The notes: generated from the letters alone by a model not told the origin. A DNA stretch of 64,000 nucleotides from Vespa crabro (GCF_910589235.1 NC_060957.1:6533662-6597661); one strand, 5' to 3'. Counted from the first letter of the stretch, positions 1-12,730 are shown. A program made the numbers and translations.

Positions 1-177
1 TTCTTATTTATGCGAACGCGATAGGAAATGTTCGAGGCTCGAATACCTTGCGTAGAAATCGATGATAGAATAAATTTTGTTTTCTGAGAAGAGGAGTGAA
101 CGTGAGAAAGTTATTGAAAAGTTTACATGTTCTCTGCTTCTACCGCTATTATATGTCTCCCTCTCTCTCTTCCTCTT

Positions 178-230
<53 letters not shown>

Positions 231-859
231 ATCTATCTCTCTTTCCTTTTCTTTCTCTTTCGTTGATTTACCGACTGAACGAATGTATACATACATACGA
301 TTCATCCAAGAAAAATAATAATTCGCACCTCGCGTGACGCTTCGTAATATCAGACCAGAGCTTTTTTATCATTACCAAGACAGAACGAACGATAGATCAA
401 TGGGAAATTATTATTGTGGTTAAGAATCCAATCGTCCAGTCAACGGACTTTTCTTTACTCGTTTGTAACTCTGACATAAAAAAAAATGGATATAATATCG
501 ATAAAAATTATATTAGAAGTAAGTAGAACTAATCATCACTTATACATTTGAGACATTCTATATGATATATATAAATCGAAACAACATTTTTCCAAGGTAT
601 CCTCTAAAAAAGTTTTCGTATATATTTCGAATAAATTATTATCGAGAATGGGCCTTGTGGTCTTTTTACGGACTGTCGCGTTCGTTCTTTACGACGACGT
701 TTAAAGCACGTGGATATGCGTATACCCGTAATATTATATTCGTATAGAAGGTTTCGCTCTGAATACACGAATACACGTGGGACACGTTGTCGAAACGAAA
801 GCGAACCTCTTCTCTCCTGTCCGTGACGATACGTAAATGGACGGGTTTCGAGTACTGTG

Positions 860-929
<70 letters not shown>

Positions 930-1534
930 TATGTATTATATATATACATATATATATTTGTATATATTCGTACGTTTACGTAGGAGACATCTTCGTGCTT
1001 TTATCATCAAATGCAAGTATTCTATGCATGAGCTAGCACGTAACGCGTTACGAGTAAACTGTCGGACGCACTACAGACATTCACTAAGAATCTTTTTCGG
1101 AATGTAGATACTATATTTTATAGTTTTCCTATATTCACTTATGAAATTTCTATTTCTCATACCGTTAAGGTTTATAGGAATATAAATTTATATAACATGA
1201 AATAATTAAGATTTTTTTTTTTTTTATAAATATTTTAATTATAATAACCTTTCTAAACCGTATAATTATGATTTTATGGAAGGGAGATATGTGTAACCAA
1301 CAAGGATAAGGCTATGGCATTACTGTGAACAATGATTACGAGAGAATAACGTTGATTGCTGTTGACAACATATTTCTTCAACTATTATAATTATTCTAGA
1401 AAGTGATTATATCTAACGAGAATGCATTGTTCATATAAATCGACAACTATCTTTAATGCGAACGTAATTGCGATAAAATTATACCATTATGAGACGCAAT
1501 ATGCATAACGCAAAACTTTTAGACCGTTCATCAT
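1..1534. other. Intergenic AT-rich DNA with microsatellites
   Basis: No gene is recognised. It holds a (CT)n tract at about 157-260, a (TA)n tract at 861-968 and a poly-T at about 1209-1225. Open frames here are translations of these repeats. Confidence 0.7.
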
Positions 1535-1984
1535 CCCTGGTTTTATAATGGTTTACGCCAACAATGAGGTCATGTGTAATTCTTGACCGATTTTGATGAA
1601 CAAGTTCTTATTTTAAAGATAAAGGTAAAGGTTTAAATGAGAATATGGGTATATTAAATTTTTTAAATATTATAAAAGATCTTTAATTTTATATTTCAAT
1701 AGATGCAAATTTTGTTACTCGTTCTCATTAAAGAAAAAGCGTTTGAATGGCTTTGATACATAAAAAACAATTAGTTCATCAATACAAATCCTTTTTACGA
1801 TTATTTAACAATCATCTAAGAAATATATATATACACACATATATATACAATTATAGTGAATTTTACTAATTATTAATAATTATATATAACAATTATTTAT
1901 AATAATCAAGATTATATTTCATTCACTTAAACATTACATAGCTCGGAATGCATATTAAATATCAATAAAATTTTATTTAAAAAT

Positions 1985-2790
1985 TTCAGGATGATTAAAT
2001 AATAAACTCGGAATCGTTGTCTTCATCTAATATCAACAAAAAAAAACGGTCATTGACTTTGATGGTTATTGAATTAATTTTTTGTTGCATTCAGACGAGT
2101 AAACATTGAAGATCTTTGTTTCCAAACGTTTAAGATGACAATATTAATACTTTCGGGAATTTTATAATTATTTAAACAATATATAATGTATACAAAGTAC
2201 AATGAACTAATATTTAAACAATTAATACATTCTCTTAAATATTATACAGATTATTAAGTATTATATAAAATAATTTTACTTCAACATCTCAATGCGATTA
2301 AATTTTCAACCTGTAGTTTTTGCTTTCATTTACTATCAATAAAAACAAACTTCTCATTTACTTTGACGGTTATCGAAACAGTTCTCTTTTAGATTTCGAC
2401 GAGTAAATATCGAAGCACTCTCTTTCCAAACGCGTAAGCTTAAATAAATTCTACTTTTGATAATTTTAAAATTATTTAAATAATTTGAAACTTAAATGGA
2501 GTTTAATAAGCCAATATTCAAACAATAATAGATTTATTTAAACATTTCATAGGTAGAAACACGCCTTAAATATAAAATACATACATAGATTTAAATTAGC
2601 ATTTGAAAAAAGTTAAATTTAGAACTTCTGGTCGTTGCCTGTTTATGTCTACAAAAGCAAAGTTTCCATTTTGACTGTTATCGAAACAGTTTTTTTTAAA
2701 TTTCGACGAATAAAGATGGAATCATTTTCCAAGCAAATAAACTGCAATAATTTATATTTTCGATTATTTTATGAATGTACATCAGGTAGT
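1985..2790. repeat. Three diverged ~305-base tandem units (copy A)
   Basis: Each unit contains an ACTTTGATGGTTAT-like core (near 2055, 2360 and 2669), then TTCGACGAGTAAA-like and TTTCCAAACG-like strings, then a TATTTAAACAATAA-like tail. Spacing is 305 and 309 bases. Identity is moderate, so the array is old. No conserved coding frame is seen. Confidence 0.75.
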
Positions 2791-3008
2791 TGAAGAATAT
2801 TTAAATAATAATATACTGAATCACGAAGTAGAGTCGATGTTGGACGCGATAAAAACTCATTTATAGTTATTTTATAGACTCTATCTTCATGATCAAAATG
2901 GCCATTGTGCAGGCATCCGTAATAGTAGTAAGTAGTAAGTAATATATAGTAGTAAATAATAAGTAGTAAGTACTAAATAGTAGTAGTACTATTTCTCAAG
3001 ACATTTTT

Positions 3009-3150
3009 CAAGTAGTACAAGCGGACGACCTTTATATGGCCCGATATTATTTAAGTAGTATAATTGGACGACCCTTATATGGTCAGATATGTTTTAAATA
3101 GTACAAGCAGACAAGCTTTATTTGGTCAAACATTTAAATAATACAAGTGA
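3009..3150. repeat. 43-base tandem repeat, about 3.3 copies
   Basis: Units begin near 3010, 3053, 3096 and 3136 (the last partial) and share AAGTAGTACAAG, GGACGACC and TATATGG strings. The array is absent from copy B, so it expanded after the duplication or was lost there. It is preceded at 2926-2990 by an irregular AGTAGTA repeat. Confidence 0.8.
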
Positions 3151-3552
3151 ATCATTCAATGAGTTCAGACAATAATTATGTTCATGTTTTTCTGTTTCAG
3201 AAGATTATTACAATCGCGCGCGTAGCAATAATGTAATTGAGCGTATATATTGCTACAATAAAAAGAAAAATATCATGATGTAAAAGCAGTGTTTGTTCGT
3301 TCTCATTTTGCGATTTAAATAATAAGTGAACTTGCATCGACTGCGTGTAATATAGTCGTTAGAGTCAGTGTTGGTTCCCAAAGTTTTTTGCTTTTTTAAC
3401 AAACGCACAGATTTTTTATAAAAGTCAGTAGATTTTCGCAAATTAACTTCAGTGATCATTCGTTAAAAAATATCATTTAAGAGGATCTCAATCTATAGCG
3501 ATATCGACCACTTCATTTTCAACCACCTTTCTATCTATTCTCAATTTCAGTT

Positions 3553-3603
3553 CTACAGTAGCTCCAAAATCGCGGACGAGTGTTTTGGAGCCATCGTAGA
3601 ACT
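3553..3603. other. Hairpin in copy A
   Basis: Outer stem TTCTAC (3553-3558) pairs with GTAGAA (3598-3603) and inner stem GCTCCAAAA (3563-3571) pairs perfectly with TTTTGGAGC (3585-3593), loop 13 bases. It follows a pyrimidine-rich CAG and precedes a GTAAGTG, so the segment also looks like a tiny exon, but the upstream CAG is not kept in copy B. Confidence 0.5.
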
Positions 3604-4130
3604 TCTTAAATAGTAAGTGAATTTTTAAATCCCTCCGATTACTCAATCATATCAAGAACTAAAGGTCCGAATCGGCAAATATGATTGGTTGTAATTAATT
3701 AGTAGAAGAGCATTAAGCGACGAATAAATTTCTTCAGAGATTTCTTATTTTTTGATTTATTTATTAGATCAGGAGAAGGTCTTTTTGTTCAACCGCGTTA
3801 ATTATAATTATTTGAAATTTTAAATATTTTAATATATTATCAAAAATTTTTCTCACGTGAAAATAGTAAAGAATTAATATTAATGAGTTATAATAAAGAA
3901 TAAGGAAGATGACATTCGCGATGGATTCGAGTTGCTGGATTACAAGCAAAATTATATGATTATTTTTCTAACAAATAGAATAATCGCTTGTAAGAAGCAG
4001 TATCAAAGGATTTTTCATTAATATTATTAAATAAAAATTAATTAAATATTTAATCAATTTTGTTGATAAAAGAAAAGTCTCGATAGAGTCATTGCTTTTA
4101 AATGAAAAATGTCGAGTAGAATTATTGATA

Positions 4131-6114
4131 AAAGACAAAGACAAAGGATCATAACTCGTAGGCCCTAAAATAAATTAATTGATTTTTAGCTCAGAAATTT
4201 CAGCAATTAATATAATGTACTAATTATGTTTCTTCCTTTATGTATTCTCGATCTTTCAAATATATATATTCTCGATCTATATATACTCTCTTTATATATT
4301 CAATCTATATACTCTCTCTATATATTGAATTTCTATATATATTCAATTTATACATTATACACTCTCGATCGATAGAAGTAATCATTTTCTATGCAAAAAT
4401 CTTTTCTAAATTGCATTAGGATTACGTTAAGATTGCGTTAAGATTGCCTTAGGATTCTGGAATTCATTCTGCATTTAGTGCTAAGAAAAGAAGAAGCTAT
4501 ATGACGAAGAGATCCTCATATACTGTGACTCTAGAAGGAAACTATAGACTATTGAGTTATTTTCACCAAAGGAGATTCATCAAAACCTTTCGAGAATGAT
4601 CTTAGTCATATTTTAATTTTACCATATTGTCATTCAAAATGCTCTCATGATAGTGGTGTAGATTTGAAAAACTGAGATAACATAACATACCGTCTCCTGT
4701 CCCACACTGCCACACGTGCGCGAATAGGATTATTTCATATCTTATATATTTCTAATATCAAAGTCAAGTCATTAATTTTTCGCCTTCTTCTTTTCTAAGG
4801 TCTAATAAAATTTATAATTTTATTCTTATAAAATCAAGTTCTATATTAAAGTCATAGTTATGAAACATATAAGATATGACAATTGTGGGAACCACTGAAA
4901 GTGTATTGAACCAAGATGCACACGAAGCTGAAACGAGCATACCAGGATATGTGCCAAGTTCTCCCATTGCCTCGCATTACAGGGAAATAATTTTTGTTTA
5001 GATTAGAATCAAGAAATTTTCATTTTCTTTTACTTTTTTAAAATTACATTAAATTAAATTCAGAATTTTATCCGTCATAAGTAATACACACATACATACA
5101 CATATATATATATATATATATTTTTTTTTTTCTTTATTTTCTTTCTTGTCTAGAAAATCAAATGCTATTAAAGTCATTAAAATAGAAATTTTTCGAATTA
5201 CGAAACGAATAGGAAATGGCAATTGTGCAGAACACTAAAATCGCACGAAGATACACGAGGTCAAACCAGCCTATTATAATGTATGCTATGTTATTCATTT
5301 CCACCGTGTTATAGTAAATGATTAAGAAGTAAAAATTATTCATTTTCAATATGATTAAGTAATATGGATAAGTACTATATTCCGTTTAACGAGTCGAGTT
5401 AGTAGAGATAAACAAAACATTCGCATGCTAGGTATGTGATACATGAGATGAACATCAGCTATTGATTGTCAAACGATAATCAATTGAAAAATTCAGGAGC
5501 GAAAATACATGGGTCATTATTAGCTAATTTCAATTTTTCCGGCTTATAAGACAAATGATGTATTACTGATAGATTGTTGGAGTAATAGGGATCTGAAAGT
5601 TGTAAATACTCTCCTGTCCCGATCACGTACGTTTGTTTATTTCTACTGACTCGACTTGTTAAACGGAGTATAGTAGAACCTTTAAATCAGAATTATTTTC
5701 GGTTGATAATGTACTTTATTTGGCATTAGAGAAATAGTTTCTAGAAACTTATAAAAATCTTATATTTTTACTCTTTTTATAAATAAATTTAGATTTTCGA
5801 TGAAATTTTAAATCACTCGCATAAAAAAGAAAAAGATTTAAAATTTTTAAATAGGATACAAGCAGGTTTCATTTTGAGGCATTCTTCTAATCAACTTTCA
5901 AGTATTTTCCAGTATCATGAACCAAACAAAAATAGTTAAGATCAAATATTATTAGGAACAGAAAATTTGTGAGTTATGTTATGATATGGAAAGACATATA
6001 ATCTTTCAATTACGTGAAATGTCGAGTACTTTATTCCTATATTTCGATTAGATAAATAGAATTTTCGATACTATCGTTTTAAAATCAACCAATTTGAACC
6101 GGTTTACTTACGTA
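4131..6114. other. Copy-A-specific AT-rich segment
   Basis: No gene is seen. Two diverged ~140-base segments (about 4808-4955 and 5150-5285) share a TATTAAAGTCAT string and a GGCAATTGTGC-AGAACACT-like string, an old internal duplication. A (TA)n plus poly-T tract lies at 5102-5135 and the MITE-like element at 5375-5673. Confidence 0.5.
5375..5673. mobile_element. Non-autonomous inverted-repeat element (MITE-like) with TA target duplication
   Basis: The left end (5375-5415, CTATATTCCGTTTAACGAG...) and the reverse complement of the right end (CTATACTCCGTTTAACAAG...) match at all but about 4 of ~41 positions. TA dinucleotides flank both ends (5373-5374 and 5674-5675), as expected for Tc1/mariner-superfamily insertions. 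The element is 299 bases with no coding capacity, so it would need a transposase from elsewhere. It is absent from copy B, which dates it after the duplication or to a copy-A-specific segment. A 15-base match to the end sequence (ATTCCGTTTAACGAG) occurs at 9687-9701 without a visible partner. Confidence 0.8.
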
Positions 6115-6350
6115 CTTATTAGAGTAGATTTTAGAGTAAAGTCATCGTCATACTGTGGGTCTCCAGATATAATAACCTCCACGTGGTGAGACGTAGGTCG
6201 GTATTACTTAGGATATTCAAATCTAAATGTAGATTATATAACGCAAGTACTACCGAGCGAATGCATATTGCAATTTCTTTTCAAAATTTTTTTCTTTCTA
6301 ATTCAAACTATACATTAATCTACTTACATTTTACATTGATAATTATACTT

Positions 6351-7059
6351 TGATAAAAAAAACAGATTAGATATAGTATGATTCTAAAATAATTTCTTAG
6401 ACAAATACATGAAATTATGCCTATCGTTTTGTACCGACAATTCATCGTTCGAAAAAGAAAGAAAAAGTATTTCCGTAAAGGGTCATTACCATTCTCATTG
6501 CTAATGTTTGGATATCCTATGTAGAATTCATATCTTGGCAAATTACAAGGTTGAACGACAACGCTATTCTATCTCTAGCACTCTATCTCTAACCTTCCTC
6601 CGTTCACCTTAATCCTTTGAATTCGTTTCATCATTGCCTCTACCTTCTACTTGACCTTCACCTCATTTTATCAATTATCTAAAAGTACCGTTTCCATCGA
6701 TTTCTTACTTTTTTATTCATTCATCAATATAAACGATTATAATTCCATACTAAAAAGAAGAATCGTCTTAATAAAAATCACATATATTGAAACATTTCTA
6801 TCGATTGTATCTAGAAAAGCATCGTCGACGTACCAATTTCAATTAGTTCAATTTAATGTAATTACAATCGATTGTCGAGCTAGAATTGATATCGAATAAC
6901 GAACATCGAGCGAGAACTTATAAATCAATAAAGTTCTTCCAACGTCGACTGCGGGGTAGTTTGTAATATTAATAAATAGTTCGTTAACGAAAAACGTTGA
7001 TTAACGTTGATTTTCGAGATTTAAAAAAAGAACGTTTCCATGACGATTAGTTTCCTCTC
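6351..7059. other. AT-rich intergenic DNA
   Basis: Nothing recognisable. Short open frames here show no family similarity that I can see, and no remnant of an HCN-like gene follows copy A as one does copy B. Confidence 0.5.
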
Positions 7060-7185
7060 TTGATTCACTTCCTTGTCCTCGTCCACGAATCCTATTTCCA
7101 ATTGCAGAGGATCCATCTTTGTCATACTTGTCGATGCATATCGAGGATCCACGCACGTGCGCGTGCGTGCTCGTGCGCGGCCACC

Positions 7186-7344
7186 ATGCGTAACGAGAAG
7201 CAGAGCGATAAGCCCAGCTACGCGACTCGCACGGAATTATTTGGTAAACTCACGTCTCCCGTTCGACCCAACCCACCAGTCAATTTCGTCGCTAGCTCTT
7301 GTTTACTCGTGCCTGACGTGAAAATCTTTTCTTCGAAATTTTGA
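7186..7344 (+). CDS. Candidate 52-residue small ORF overlapping a long hairpin
   Basis: The ATG sits in GCCACCATGC, a near-ideal Kozak context, inside a GC-rich island (about 7080-7320) in AT-rich DNA. The frame runs 52 codons to TGA. The product starts MRNEKQSDKPSYATRTE and is polar at first, then has a hydrophobic stretch (VASSCLLVP). I recognise no family. The last ~20 codons lie in the left arm of the 7282-7460 inverted repeat. A possible splice acceptor (TTGCAG) lies upstream near 7101-7106, so the ORF could continue an upstream exon. It may also be chance in GC-rich DNA; there is no independent evidence of translation. Confidence 0.22.
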   Translation: MRNEKQSDKPSYATRTELFGKLTSPVRPNPPVNFVASSCLLVPDVKIFSSKF

Positions 7345-7460
7345 GATCTCTCTATATATATATAGACTTCAAAATTATATATATATATATATAGATTTCA
7401 AAATTTCGAAGAAAAGATTTTCACGTCAAGCACGAGTAAACAAGAGCTAGCGACGAAATT
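7282..7460. repeat. Near-perfect 68-base inverted repeat with TA-rich loop
   Basis: Arms 7282-7349 and 7393-7460 are reverse complements at 66 of 68 positions (two mismatches), separated by a 43-base loop of TATATA. The arms are complex sequence (CGCTAGCTCTTGTTTACTCG and so on), not simple repeats. A transcript would fold into a long, almost uninterrupted duplex. High arm identity in otherwise diverged DNA implies a recent inverted duplication. An (AT)n/ATGC repeat continues to about 7511. Confidence 0.93.
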
Positions 7461-10108
7461 ATATATATATATGCATATATATATATGCATATATAAGCAT
7501 ATATATATGCATTTGAACTTCTCACCAAATTTCAGGTTAATCGATAATTCAAATAATATCGTACTCGTTTATATGTTATATTATTAACGATTATTTGATA
7601 TTTTTATTTATTCGCGAAGACAAATTTTTTATTATTATTAATTTTTACAAAAGGATATTTTTAATAGGACGTTAAGTGTGAATTGTTAAAAAAAAAGAAT
7701 TACGTCATTGAAAAAAAGAAATAGAATATGCTTGTGAATAAGTAAAATATAAATGTTCAATCGATTTTTTCGACTATTTAATCGTCTAGTTTAGCGTGTC
7801 CATCGATTTTCTCGAATTTTTCGAACACGTCATGGCACCGTTCACCCACCTACCGATAACACTATTTTATCCCATTTGTTTCCTTCTAGCCAACCGGTAT
7901 TTCTTTATTTCTTCTCTCTCTTGATAATTCGTTCTCCAAATTGCGCTCCATTTCGCGTATACGTCGAATCATTAGCCACGGTTAACGCGAAATGGCTCGA
8001 GAGTTTACGAGCACGTTTTTACGCGCGATCGCACTGTGAAAACTTATAACGATACTGTAATTTATCGACCATGCATTCGTCCTTAATTTTATGGTAACGA
8101 ATGAAAAAACAAAAGAATGAAAGAAATCTTGCATTTAATGAAACATAGTTCTTTTTACCTTCCTTATTAGGATTAGATCTAGTTTGATTCCCAAAATAAA
8201 ATTTTTGTATCGTTTAATCGATCGTTCTTTACTAAATCCTTACGAATAATATCTTGTAATAGTGATCGATGGAATATACAAGCATTTTATGTTTCGTTTT
8301 GATCAGATTATATCGTACTGGTAGACTACTTGATAGAACAAGTTCGTTTACAGGACGAACGAACAGTCAGAACAATGTTCGATTCTATCACAAGTTCTCC
8401 GAAGCGACTGCTCGTCATATTTCTGAAAAAACATATGTTATGTGGTAGGAGATACGATATATTTTCTGCCGACGGAAGTATCTAGCAAAATGGAAATATT
8501 TATTTGACCTGAATGCCGATAGCGATAGAAAATCTCGTCATTCATTTTCTATACAATTTCGTTACTTTTCTGTCATTCGATTATCCGTCCTCAAAAATAC
8601 TACGTTTTTCTTTTTTGTTCCTTTAAAAAAAAGAAAAAAAAAGAAGGAAAGAAAAAGTATAAAAAATATCAACGACGATAAGAAATGATACAAATAAAAT
8701 AATCGATTTTATTACATATATCTTCAAGAATAAAGTTTGATAGACCTTGTTTGGAAGGAATAAGATAGGATAATTTTCATCGCACGCACAATACGATACA
8801 TCGCTCGTTACGCATGATATATCGCTTCGTAGTAGTTCCTCTATGTACAACGTGTCTTCGTTACATATCCGTTCGTATCTCTCGCCACGTTTTGCGATAC
8901 CGCATTCCATTACGCGAATTTTCAAAATAACGTCAATCATCTTCGTTAAATGTCCCGTTCGCTGGCCTCTTTTTTCTGTTTTTTTTTTTCGATCACAGTA
9001 TCGTCAAACTTTTCATTCGCGAACGTCCACGAAATACGAGCTTTTTGATAAGCTCGTTAGTACGAGATATATAACGCTATAGATCGTGAACATTTACGAT
9101 ATGAGAAACATATGTAGGTAGATATTATAGGTAGAGCAAAACTTAAATGAAATGATATACCAACGTGAAATGAGATCGGGCGCTTATTTTATGTCAGAAA
9201 TGATTTGAAGTCTGTTGATACTATTTCCTTCATATCATTTATTTTCAAGTTAACAAATTTTAAGGAAAAAAGAATAATTTTATTGATTCGAAAATTTGTG
9301 TTGCGAATTATAAGAGATATTGGAAAAAAAAATGTATTAGAATCAACGAATATGATATGATTCTCGTGACGACTTTCAAAAAGATCGCGATGGTAAATTT
9401 GAGTTCACCTATATGCTAATATTAAAGTTAGGATATGCATAACTTCCACCGAGGTGTATATCACCCACGGAAAGGAGCATCGCATACGACGAGGTCGAGT
9501 AAATCAAGTCGAACGAGCATAGACCTATTTTGAATTTGCGTGCAAGGGGACCGTCATGCATTTAGCTACTATATAAGTAAATGGAAATGCTTAAACGTCC
9601 TCGTTGCGCGTTATATTCCTGAGCACGAAAAGATTCGCGATTTATTTTTCAGTTAGCTTCATTATCGTTTATCAATGGGTGTTGTTATTCCGTTTAACGA
9701 GCAATCTTGATATATTTTCTTATTTTTTTCAACATTATAGTATTACAAAGAAGTCGCGATGTCCACCGTCAAGTAACTCGAATAAAAGTTAATCAAAATA
9801 ATGGAATACTCGTTAAATTTCTACGAGTTTGACGGATCTACACAGTGTTACTCCTTTTTTTCTTTCTTTCTCTCTCTCTCTCTCTCTCTCTCCCCCCCTC
9901 TGTCTTTCCTTGAGAATCCAAAGTTTATGTTTACTCTAACTTCACCAAAGAATGTATTAAGTGTGTACTATCCGTCTCGAGAGTTTTACAGTTAGCATGA
10001 ACGAGCGTTATGAGTGCCGAAGTATTCTGATTAAAGGAAAATCCGGAGTACGGACTGTAAACAACAAATACTCGAAAAGATCGCGATGAAAATTGCATTC
10101 TATGGAGA

Positions 10109-10111
<3 letters not shown>

Positions 10112-10153
<42 letters not shown>

Positions 10154-10184
10154 TTCTTTCTCTCTCTCTCTCTTTCTATCTAAT

Positions 10185-10256
<72 letters not shown>

Positions 10257-10290
10257 CATTTATCTATCTATTTATTTATCTTTCTCTCTA
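10112..10290. repeat. (CT)n followed by (TATC)n microsatellite
   Basis: Dinucleotide CT runs to about 10189, then an almost pure TATC tetranucleotide run through about 10280. Both open frames across it are pure S/L and Y/L/S/I repeats and are not genes. Confidence 0.95.
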
Positions 10291-11614
10291 TTTCTATACT
10301 AAGAAATTGTAGCTTTGTCTGTCTCCCACTTAGCGAACATGTTTAAAGATTAGAATCAATGTCCCAACAATCTCTCTATCACTTTGACCAAGCTACGATA
10401 ATCGAAGCTAACATAAGTTCGAAAGGAACTACACGTTCCCTTTTACTTCGGTTTTGACGCTAGTAGTCTACCATAGCGTTTGCAAGACCGCGAGCCAACT
10501 TTGAATACGTATATAGCAAAAGTTCGAAACTCGTAAGATGTCAGAAACTTTCAAAGATAATACAACAAGACGCAAATGCACTCTGGCAGCCTCGTCAGCA
10601 GCGAGGCAAGCAACTTTCCCAATTTGCTATCCATGACTGCGACTGCAGATTCTAACTCAGTCCTTTAAATATTCATCAAATTGTCCAAACACATATATCT
10701 ACTAGAAACATATTGCATTATTATTATTATTATACCGATAATATCGATTCAATTTCATTAAAAAATATCTTATACCATAGAAAATATAAACAAAAGTATT
10801 ATACATATATAAAACGTACATATATAAATCCTGAAATTTTTCATTATTTCGAACGTTAATTATTCGACTGTATTATTATTACTACTTTCGTAACGTTTTA
10901 AATCCTTTTCGAAAAGCATAATCGTACTAACCGGCCGAATAAACGCTCGAAGAAAAGGAAAAAAATACAAAAGAAAATTCATATATTAATTTAATATACT
11001 ATATTGTTGAACAAACGAACGAACGAACGAACGATACACTATTAACAAGAGTATTGGAGGAGATAAAGGGCTTAAGAATAATAACACTTTCGCGAGCCCC
11101 ACGTGAAACACATATTTGGAAACGTGGTAATCGTTTGGAAACATTTTATGAAGTAAGAAAGAAATAAAAAGAAAAAATAAACAAGACAAATGTTAAACCG
11201 CTTCTGGGAAATAAAAAAAAAAAAGAAGAAAGAGAGAGAATATATATGAAGAGTCATAAATAGATCGCCAAGTATTCACGACTCGCATCATTTACAGCAA
11301 ATATATCCACATATAGGTATAAATCTATATACTTACGTATATACGTATGTATTTATCTACGATATGGCGCGAGTAACGTAGAGAGAAGATTCTGGGCGAC
11401 GTTTTATTTAACGTTTACGATAGCAATATGCCAAGAGATCGTTATCCTAAAGCCACATTTTTCAGAGTTATCGTCGAATACGTTGGCGTAAATTGGGCTG
11501 CCGTCGTAAATGAAAATGTGTGCAGTGGTCGTACGTCATTAAGGTGCGATGATCCACGATGGTAGGAAACGTCAAAAGTGTTTTCTCTTTCTCTCTTTGT
11601 CATAGAATTGTAGA

Positions 11615-11679
11615 ATGAGAGAGAGAAAGAGAGAGAGAGAAAGAGAGAGAGAGAAAGAGAGAGAGAGAGATAGAGAGAA

Positions 11680-11712
<33 letters not shown>
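11615..11712. repeat. (GA)n microsatellite
   Basis: About 98 bases of GA with scattered GAAA and GATA interruptions. Confidence 0.95.
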
Positions 11713-11981
11713 ATAGTAGTTTAAAGAGACTGTAGAAGATTTAACAGTCCATATAATTCTGTACCGCTGAGAGAGCACATGGCGTGGAACTACGCGTTGC
11801 ATATACAGTGGACATTAACGCGTTACACCGACTAACATGTTAAAAACAACGTTAAATTTGTTGCATAAAGTTTTCCTCCTATCTCGTTGCTGGATTTCGC
11901 TTAATTTCGAGTCACCGATGTTGGACGACCGGCCAGGGATTCTCAGCCTTTTTCGTTTTTCCCCTAAAACATTTTTTTCAT

Positions 11982-12021
<40 letters not shown>

Positions 12022-12424
12022 CTATCTCTATTTCTATCTTTATCTCTTAAAACAAAAGGAAAGGAAAAGAAATAGAAAAATGAGAGGCCTTTCATCTCCT
12101 CCTTCTCCTACTCTTTATCCTATCGACGTGAGAACGTATTCGGCTGCGACGATTTATTCGGAATAATGGCAGGAAGATCCTTTGTCTTTTGGAGGAATAA
12201 GAGAAGAGAGAGAGAGAGGGATACCGCAAATGTTGGCTCTCTCTCGACTCGACTGGTAGGATTCGCTAGGTCAAACTAGGTCCACGATAGTGCACATAAC
12301 CGGTGCTGTGCATACTTTGACAAGTTTACGACGTTTAACGGGATGCAAATGCCTGTTAGAAGTGCGTTCGCACGTGCGTCTATACGAACGATAAAGAATG
12401 CAATACACATGAGATGTTAGAGGA

Positions 12425-12425
12425 T

Positions 12426-12484
<59 letters not shown>

Positions 12485-12491
12485 GAGTGAG
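12425..12491. repeat. (GA)n microsatellite
   Basis: About 67 bases, nearly pure GA with one GGG interruption. Confidence 0.95.
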
Positions 12492-12727
12492 ATAGAAGAA
12501 TGTCATTACAAGATCGTAGGTAAACTGTTGGTTTGGAAGGGGTGGTTAAAGGGTGGTAATAGAAGTGGGGGATGAGAATGCTACCCTAATCCTCGTATAA
12601 CGTCGAGGGGTGTCAAATGGGGTATATGGAAGGGATGAGATTGGGCGTTTTCTCAGTTAGACTGGCCCGATGCCAACTACCGGACAGTGAAAACGATGTT
12701 TCAGCTTGCGATGTAATCGGTACATGT

Positions 12728-12730
<3 letters not shown>

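Larger units (their letters stand above)
1535..6350. repeat. Copy A of a diverged direct duplication of non-coding DNA
   Basis: Four blocks here recur in the same order and orientation at 17.5-20.8 kb: 1535-1620 with 17528-17615; the ~300-base tandem units 2030-2780 with 18295-18710; 3226-4130 with 18832-19755; and 6115-6350 with 20575-20812. The third block is clearest, with shared strings such as TTTGCGATTTAAATAA and GATAAAAGAAAAGTCTCGAT. No open frame is conserved between the copies, so the shared material looks non-coding (ancient segmental duplication, large transposon relic or lncRNA). Copy A has extra DNA between blocks 3 and 4, including the element at 5375-5673. Confidence 0.85.

Noticed and set aside
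77..337. Open frames rich in Ser/Leu or Arg/Glu over CT/GA tracts (also at 10086-10346, 11572-11802, 34419-34673, 42044-42469, 49719-50056, 62852-63320 and elsewhere)
   Set aside because: They are direct translations of dinucleotide microsatellites, open in several frames on both strands.
10589..10607. GCCTCG-CGAGGC hairpin
   Set aside because: A six-base stem with a 7-base loop is expected by chance many times in 64 kb.
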